Assembly (NCBI GenBank): GCA_028280445.1
Contig: JANQLU010000126.1
Location: 1 to 62,315 of the forward strand
Length of the DNA stretch: 62,315 bases
From: Pirellulaceae bacterium
GTDB lineage: Bacteria > Planctomycetota > Planctomycetia > Pirellulales > Pirellulaceae
Direction of reading: 5' to 3'
The notes beneath the pieces are model-generated. The model had not been told where the DNA came from. It made no database searches and was given only the letters and a program-made list of their open reading frames with translations. The stretch's first letter is position 1; each line of letters starts with the position of its first letter. Of this stretch, positions 61,119 through 62,315 are shown in pieces. The translations under genes were made by a program, and so were the position numbers.

Positions 61119-62099
61119 ATGGGACGGTTTGTTGTGAAAAGTTGGACAAAAAAACTGTGGCAACGCAAATGGTGGTTGGCCATTCTGATTTTGCTGCTCC
61201 TGGTTTTCGGACCCTATTTGTTTAGCCGTGCGATGAGCGGAATGCGCGACGTGCGCGTGTTCGAAAATGCTTCCGGGGCCGAAGGCGATTTTAAAAACTC
61301 GCAACTGAAAATTGTCGCGTACAATATCGCGCATGGTCGCGGTGCGACCGATAGCAATATGGAAGAACCGGCCGCCGACAAACGTAAACGCATTTCCCAT
61401 ATTGCCAGTTGGCTTAAACAACAGGACGCCGACATCGTTGTGCTGAACGAAGTTGATTTTTCAGCCACCTGGAGCGACCATCAAAATCAGGGAGCTGCGA
61501 TCGCCAAAGAGGCCGGGTATCAATATTGGGTCGAACAGCGCAATATGGATTTTCGTCTGCTCTACGGAAGTTGGAAATTCGGCAATGTTATTTTGAGCAA
61601 ATTTCCAATTGACGATGCGCACTTGGTCGAATTTCCAGAACCCAACCGATGGGAGCGCTGGGCGTGTGGTATCAAACAGGGAGTAGTTTGTACGATCCGG
61701 TTGAGTGAATCCAAAAAAATTCGTGTGTTTGGCGTCCATACCGATTTTCGTAACGAAGCGATTCGCGTGAAATCTGTAAAGGCGATGTTGGACGAGATCA
61801 AAACATCTGACATCCCGTTGATTGCCGCAGGTGATTTCAATTCGACGCCGACACGTTTGCCGTGCAGCAACCGGGCCCCTGACGAAAGCAACGCGATGGA
61901 AACGCTCGAAGCCGCCGACTATTTTGCGGCATTACCAATCGATACTGAGCAGCCAAAACTGACATTTTCTTCGCAACGACCACACACGACGATCGACTGG
62001 ATTCTGATCCCCAAAGCCTATCGTTACAAATTCTATGATGTGCCGGCGTCGGATCTCAGCGACCATTTACCCGTCGTGGCAATTGTCGAAATCCGATAG
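61119..62099 (+). CDS. Membrane-anchored endonuclease/exonuclease/phosphatase family protein
   Basis: 326 residues. A membrane helix at about 19-37 (WLAILILLLLVFGPYLF) is followed by an EEP-fold domain: KIVAYNIAHGRGATDSN, DIVVLNEVDFSATWSDHQNQ (metal-binding Glu), VFGVHTDFRNEAIRV, LIAAGDFNSTPTRLPC (D-x-N) and the final ASDLSDHLPVVAIVE (SDH). The catalytic set is complete. In planctomycetes such proteins may act on nucleic acids or phospholipids; the substrate is not known. It is divergent from kdsC with a 114-bp gap. Confidence 0.85.
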   Translation: MGRFVVKSWTKKLWQRKWWLAILILLLLVFGPYLFSRAMSGMRDVRVFENASGAEGDFKNSQLKIVAYNIAHGRGATDSNMEEPAADKRKRISHIASWLKQQDADIVVLNEVDFSATWSDHQNQGAAIAKEAGYQYWVEQRNMDFRLLYGSWKFGNVILSKFPIDDAHLVEFPEPNRWERWACGIKQGVVCTIRLSESKKIRVFGVHTDFRNEAIRVKSVKAMLDEIKTSDIPLIAAGDFNSTPTRLPCSNRAPDESNAMETLEAADYFAALPIDTEQPKLTFSSQRPHTTIDWILIPKAYRYKFYDVPASDLSDHLPVVAIVEIR

Positions 62100-62181
62100 G
62101 AACACAACCGTGTTTAAGTGTTCGCCTGCCGCAAAAGTTTAAGTAGCGTTGATTAAATCGGAAAGCTGTGAATTTAAACTG

Positions 62182-62243
62182 AGCGGCGAGGCGCTAGCCG
62201 CCGGTATTTACGGGGTCACCGGCGGCTAGCGCCTCGCCGCTCC
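62182..62243. repeat. Family B palindrome
   Basis: GAGCGGCGAGGCGCTAGCCG then CCGGT (from about 62182) is the inverse of ACCGGCGGCTAGCGCCTCGC then CGCTC (to 62242), with 25-bp arms. The loop is ATTTACGGGGTC. It lies after the stop of the EEP gene. Confidence 0.9.
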
Positions 62244-62257
62244 TGTTTAATCAACAC

Positions 62258-62315
62258 CTAGGCCACGCCTAACTGCTGCTCACCCATTTCTTTGACACGC
62301 GCATCGTCAATGGTC
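62258..62315 (-). CDS. 3' end of a minus-strand gene (partial)
   Basis: Reading the minus strand from the window edge gives TIDDARVKEMGEQQLGVA followed by TAG at 62258-62260. Only 18 residues are visible. Codon choice and the position just after a palindromic repeat suggest a gene end; the identity cannot be read. Confidence 0.4.
   Translation of the reverse strand, partial: TIDDARVKEMGEQQLGVA

Noticed and set aside
60459..61421. Long 320-codon version of kdsC
   Set aside because: The added N-terminal part overlaps the divergent gene and has no domain; KdsC is normally about 180 residues.

Overview
The window looks like a chromosomal segment of a planctomycete, probably a Pirellulales-type bacterium. 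The evidence is four PEP-CTERM proteins, a DUF1559-type pseudopilin, an ECF sigma factor next to a Ser/Thr kinase with WD40 repeats, a sulfatase, a YCF48-type propeller protein and a prenyltransferase-repeat protein. Intergenic spaces are unusually rich in short palindromic repeats. Base composition looks near 50% G+C by eye. I saw no rRNA, tRNA, CRISPR array, transposase or phage gene.

The centre holds the replication-initiation locus. A divergent dnaA (25.7-26.8 kb) is followed by dnaN, a DUF721/DciA gene and gyrB, all on the plus strand. recF is absent from its usual place. Genes from about 7 to 24.3 kb are mostly on the minus strand, and genes from 24.45 to 32.4 kb are all on the plus strand. 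This is the layout expected around an origin, although I found no consensus DnaA box.

Left of it (0-24.3 kb) are a homocysteine S-methyltransferase, an OmpH/Skp-like chaperone, two divergent PEP-CTERM proteins and a RimB-RimK pair in which RimK has a C-terminal RCK_C/TrkA_C-like domain. Next come a prenyltransferase-repeat membrane protein whose 3' end is duplicated, a three-module secreted protein, a Nudix hydrolase, a thioesterase, an ABC exporter with a large extracytoplasmic insert, a SUFU-domain protein, a helical secreted protein, a small lipoprotein, a pseudopilin and ScpB with a long acidic tail.

Right of it (31-62 kb) are a secreted coiled-coil protein, a sigma-54 activator with an altered GAFTGA loop, a HEAT protein with a receiver-like insert, argH, carB, a sulfatase with foreign-looking codon use and two lipocalin-like small proteins. 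These are followed by an ECF sigma factor translationally coupled to a 907-residue anti-sigma/FecR/TPR/C25-like protein, two PEP-CTERM proteins, an ECF sigma factor next to a kinase-WD40 receptor, two unknown secreted proteins, and a kdsC plus giant LptC/LptA-like pair.

At least five families of palindromic repeats recur between genes, many directly abutting stop codons. The most unusual items are the sigma/anti-sigma-protease fusion, the RimK-RCK_C fusion, the short DnaA with DciA but no recF, and the stop-codon-abutting hairpin families.
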